From: Oehlia diaphana | Lineage: Eukaryota; Glomeromycota; Glomeromycetes; Glomerales; Glomeraceae | Length of the DNA stretch: 10,894 nt | NCBI GenBank assembly: GCA_003833135.1 | Contig: QZLH01001601.1 | Location: forward strand, 7,185-18,078 | Direction: 5' to 3' | Shown here: positions 7,540 to 10,894 of the stretch, piece after piece | How the letters are laid out: each line of letters starts with the position of its first letter | Numbering within the stretch: position 1 is the first letter of the stretch | The notes under the pieces: generated by a model | What the model was told of the DNA's origin: nothing | Database searches by the model: none | What the model saw: the letters and a program-made list of their open reading frames with translations, nothing else | Translations under genes and position numbers: made by a program

Positions 7540-8754
7540 ATTTTTACGCAGTAGAAAATAGAAATGCTATGACGATCATTTTTATTCAAAGTTTCACGAA
7601 CCTGTATAATACGCGCTTAATTGAAATACTATTAAAAGGTTATATTAAAGATATGAATTTTAATTTTTAAGGTTGTAATACAAATTTAGATAAAGTTAAA
7701 TTCTAAAAATTGATCCAAGAAATTCCATGTTGAAAATTCTCGAAACTCGATATAAATTTTTTTTTCGATTGAATAACTTGAATTATCAAGATTTACGTAT
7801 TATGTCGTTTTTAAAGGGGTCATACTTCATAAAACTAGATTGTGACGAAAAAAAAAATAATATTTTTTGGGGCATCATACGACATAAACAAAAATTAATA
7901 ATAATTTTTTTTTTTTTCAAGTATTTTCTTGAATAATAAATTTTTTTTGTGCCGTTGATCTTGTTTAATCGTCACTCAAATGAACATCCAATAATTGGTT
8001 TGATTATATAATCTATAATTAATCCCAAAATTTCTTGTGAAATATATGTCACACAATAGTTCCCCATTATTTTAGGTTTAGTTTAAGAATTTCTTCTTAG
8101 ATTCTATTTTATATAATATTCGGTGATTAGTTTCACCAATAAAATTTATCTTTCCTTGTGAAGATTAATAATAAATAGGTTATGAAATATGAACTTTTTA
8201 TTTTTCTTGAAAATCGTGAAACAGGATTTTTTTAAAGAATATATATATATCTAAATTTGACAGTTGTAATAAGATATTTATTTGTACACAAATTTATATG
8301 CATATGTTTTGTTTTTTAAAATCTAAATTAACAAGTGTTTCTGTTTCTCACAATAGAATGAGTTTTACTTTTGATTTATAACTTTTTGTTTAAAAGTTAA
8401 GAGAAGACGATAACCAAAATATTCAATGGATATTTTTTTTTTTATTGGCATATCAGTGTTATAAACTGTCGTGACACGTTGCATCACTTAATGTGACATG
8501 AAAGAAAAGGTGAGTAGATCGAGATATCACTTCAAATCATAATTAAGAATTTCTCAATAATCAAACAAATTGCATAAAACTACCAAATTATTATGTGCTA
8601 CTCTGCTGTTATCAATCGGATTATGTGAAATCATTTTTTTTGAAAAAAAGAATTATGATTCCTGATATCTCTCTGAACTTTAATTCTCAATTTAATAAAT
8701 CATTTAATATCTCAAATTTACTGCGACAAAATCATTTACCGGGATTGGTTAAAT

Positions 8755-8899
8755 CGGCAAGTTCCAGGGGTATAGTTCAGGGATCCGTGCTGGGTCATTT
8801 CCTATTATTTTTGTTTTGAAAGAAATTTGGAAATTACCCATGAAAAACCTTTTATATAAAAAAAGATTAGTCTGATAAAGTTACAATGATGATATATCC
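8755..8899 (+). pseudogene. Possible reverse-transcriptase remnant (LINE-like)
   Basis: Frame 3 reads SSRGIVQGSVLGHFLLFLF (8760-8816), close to the conserved box of non-LTR reverse transcriptases (GVPQGSVLGPLLF pattern), with Val in place of Pro and His in place of the second Pro. About 36 codons downstream, frame 2 reads YNDDIS (YNDD at 8882-8893), comparable to the catalytic YADD box and at roughly the spacing seen in such enzymes. Two stops and one frameshift lie between the boxes. Nothing convincing of the palm or fingers region can be read upstream. The open frame that contains the first box (from 8595) starts at GTG, not ATG. If correct, this is an old fragment of a retroelement; the match is short and could be chance. 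Confidence 0.4.
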
Positions 8900-9148
8900 G
8901 TGCAATAAAAAATAAACAAATAAATAATTATGTTCTCCGCATTAAACATGAAAAGAATTAAGACTCCTTAGACCTCCGCAGTATGAATCAAGTGAATCAC
9001 AATGTGACAAATCTTTTTAAACGAAATTTGGTTAAATATGGAAACTTTTTTGGAGAAGACTAAAAAGATCCGATAACAGCCGAATTTCCTGAAAATAAAT
9101 GGATTGTGAATTTTTTAAGTTTAAAATGGATCTTTTTTACTAATAAAA

Positions 9149-9200
9149 TTTTGAATTAAATGGCTTAAATGATAATTTTTGAATGAAATGGCTTAGATCA
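9149..9200. repeat. Degenerate 28-bp tandem repeat
   Basis: TTTTGAATTAAATGGCTTAA at 9149 and TTTTGAATGAAATGGCTTAG at 9177 are near-identical copies spaced 28 bp apart. Weaker AATGGAT-containing copies may extend the array leftward to about 9100. Confidence 0.7.
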
Positions 9201-9868
9201 AGGGCTGAGTTTAATTAAGGATCTTTTATTCTTAATTTTGTCTAGTTTTTTTTAGTTTTTTTTTTTTTTCTCTTAAAATAATGGTGATACATTTATATAT
9301 ATTGATCGATGTTTGATTGACTTACAAATTTAATTTAACAGTTTAAGATCGAATGATCCTCATTATTGAAATCTTACCCCTTCTTCCCTATATATTTATT
9401 TTTTTTTTTAAAAAAAAAAAAAATTAATAATATGTAATAGATAGTATATATCACATAAATAAATAAATGTATGTAGTATTATATATGCTTTAAAAAAATA
9501 TTATACGTAATAAATCGATGATCCCAAATAAAGATCAAGATATTCAACTTGACTTACCCCACATGTAATATTTCATATGTTTATTAAAAACTAACTAAGA
9601 GGTCAATATAAAAATATTTATGATTTTTGTGTTAGACTTTTTTTTTTTTTTTTTATCAATGATGTAATTTACTTACCGATCAGGGTATAATTTAATTGGC
9701 GTAAAAAATTTGTTAACCGTGTTTATTGAAATAAATGAATTTTCATAAATGTTGTGAATTTGACATCACAGACAAAAAAAAAAATAATAAAAAATAAATG
9801 AATTTGATTATCTCCACGATGTTTTGATGATTCTTTACCTTTTCTCGTCTTATTTTTCCCAAAGAGAA

Positions 9869-9898
9869 GGGTACAAACCGGTACTGGTACGACGGTAT
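9869..9898. repeat. GGTAC-rich patch
   Basis: GGTAC occurs at 9870-9874, 9880-9884 and 9886-9890, followed by GGTAT at 9894-9898, and the palindrome ACCGGT sits at 9877-9882. This is much richer in G and C than the surrounding DNA. It may be a diverged copy of a dispersed or terminal repeat; no function inferred. Confidence 0.4.
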
Positions 9899-10043
9899 CT
9901 TTTTCATACTGATTACTCTAAACCATCATTATGCTTTATTATTATTATTATTTTTTTTTTTTAGACACCAAATAAATTATTTCACAATGATGTATCCTAT
10001 CTTTTTAGCGTGAAGAAAATAAAATTGGGAAGAAGAAAAACAT

Positions 10044-10096
10044 TTTATTTGGGTTTATTTTGGTTTATTTGGGATTTATTTGGGATTTATCTGCGG
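10044..10096 (+). repeat. 11-bp minisatellite, five units
   Basis: Five adjacent 10-11 bp units with consensus TTTATTTGGGA start at 10044, 10054, 10064, 10075 and 10086. Units 3 and 4 are identical and the last is diverged. Confidence 0.85.
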
Positions 10097-10746
10097 TTTG
10101 AAATTGAGCAAATTGAACACAACATGTTAAAATGCAAAATAACCTTAGTTTGAAGATTGACGAGATTTTCTTTTTGTTTTTATTAAAAGTTAATTTTTTT
10201 AGCATATAACAAATTTCATTCGTTCATTTTTTCACATAACACATTTTTTTATGTTTTTATTTTTTTTTTTTGTTTTAAAAATTCCAAGTGTCTTAAAATA
10301 GAAGTACATTTACAAATAAGTGTATGTAGGTATTAAATTTCAACGCGAATAATAATGTCTGTTTAGTCTGTATAATATCTACAATATCTGTAAATAGTGA
10401 TTATTATCAAGTTTATTAACTAATGTTCTAAGTGATAACTATGATTCTCATCACAAGGAAAATATGACAAAGTAAATAAAGAAAATAAATAATTAATTTA
10501 TTAATTAATTTATTCAATCAAAATAATCTTCAAAAACGAAATGAATTATGATGAAATGATTTTCAATGAAATTTCCACATTTTTTATTTCTTTGAATATT
10601 GATCGTTTAAAAAAGGACAATTAAAATTCTTTGACCTTTCACAGATCTATACTCGAATCGAACATATTTCGCCTTAAAGAATAAAATTTTTTTTTTTCGT
10701 ACAACATTTGCTTGTTTAAATATGTTTAATGAGAAAATTATTCGAA

Positions 10747-10894
10747 TAAAAATAAAAATAAAAATAATAATGATAATAATAATAATAAAAAATAAATAAA
10801 AATAAATATATAATAAAAATAAAAATAAAAAATATATAATAAAAATAAAAATAAAAAATATATAATAAAAATAAAAATAAAAAATATATAATAA
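10747..10894. repeat. Compound A/T microsatellite with perfect 26-bp tandem repeat
   Basis: Starts as (AAAAAT)n and (AAT)n. From 10807 it becomes a perfect 26-bp unit whose marker TATATAA recurs at 10807, 10833, 10859 and 10885. The array continues to the right edge, so its full length is unknown. Confidence 0.9.

Larger units (their letters stand above)
6489..8594. other. Long AT-rich spacer, no confident gene
   Basis: About 2.1 kb without a supportable gene. Contents: a 28-codon ATG frame at 7053-7139 (MVEHEPSLSKPVFFTSREN..) in a slightly less AT-rich patch; a 15-bp tandem duplication (TATTATTATTTACAG) at 7286-7315; the direct repeat TTTACGCAGTA at 7208-7218 and 7543-7553; a TA-repeat and palindrome cluster at 7488-7539; and many A/T homopolymers. 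A 69-codon ATG frame at 7727-7936 is dominated by Phe, Ile and Lys from homopolymers and is not accepted. Confidence 0.5.
8900..10894. other. AT-rich spacer with short tandem repeats
   Basis: No gene is supported over about 2 kb. Contents are degenerate 28-bp repeats (9149-9200), a T9/A-run palindrome near 9399-9422, three minus-strand GTAAGT motifs (near 9324, 9555 and 9676), a GGTAC-rich patch (9869-9898), an 11-bp tandem array (10044-10096) and an A/T tandem array running off the right edge. Homopolymer T or A runs of ten or more bases are frequent. Confidence 0.5.

Noticed and set aside
7727..7936. 69-codon ATG frame on the plus strand
   Set aside because: Long A and T runs supply most of the codons; no motif, no promoter context and no recognisable family.
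8595..8757. N-terminal part of the open frame that contains the RT-like box
   Set aside because: Starts with GTG, and its sequence before about residue 55 shows nothing resembling a reverse transcriptase. Only the box itself is kept.
1..10894. tRNA, rRNA, CRISPR arrays and bacterial operon signals
   Set aside because: Looked for T-loop-like GTTCGA motifs, rRNA-like GC-rich blocks and spaced direct repeats; none was convincing on either strand.

Overview
The window is very AT-rich, full of A/T homopolymers and short tandem repeats, and holds no intact long gene. Candidate GT-AG introns, no bacterial operon logic, and decayed copies of two eukaryotic DNA-transposon families point to a gene-poor, repeat-rich stretch of a eukaryotic nuclear genome. 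The transposase remnants look, from memory, most like those of arbuscular mycorrhizal fungi (Glomeromycotina, Rhizophagus-like). That assignment is an inference; no search was run.

Layout. 1-725: AT-rich DNA with an ~80-bp tandem repeat whose units are themselves hairpins (219-418), a fold-back of ~134 bp (412-545), and a 51-codon ORF with a CxxC motif (569-724). 725-1730: non-coding, with a strongly pyrimidine-rich + strand. 1738-4377: a decayed MULE (Mutator-like) transposase. Its DDE residues and CxxH motif can still be seen, but it carries at least 14 in-frame stops in its core and several frameshifts. It is interrupted at 2327-2689 by a small TA-duplicating MITE whose excision restores the transposase frame exactly. 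4378-5070: a 5'-truncated Tc1/mariner (DD34E) transposase with its 3' terminal region, directly abutting the MULE tail. 5071-6500: somewhat less AT-rich DNA with two tentative two-exon genes (5378-5701; 6134-6486). 6500-8590: AT-rich DNA with palindromes and microsatellites. 8755-8900: a faint reverse-transcriptase-like remnant (QGSVLG and YNDD boxes about 36 codons apart). 8900-10894: AT-rich spacer with several short tandem repeats, ending inside a perfect 26-bp tandem array.

How it fits together: the core reads as nested transposon archaeology. A MULE inserted and decayed largely by C-to-T/G-to-A transitions. A MITE landed between its first two catalytic aspartates, and a Tc1 fragment lies against its 3' end. 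None of these elements looks able to move itself now. The most useful observations are the exact MITE target-site reconstruction, the transition-biased decay, and the two-exon small ORF near 5400. No confidently functional host gene was found.
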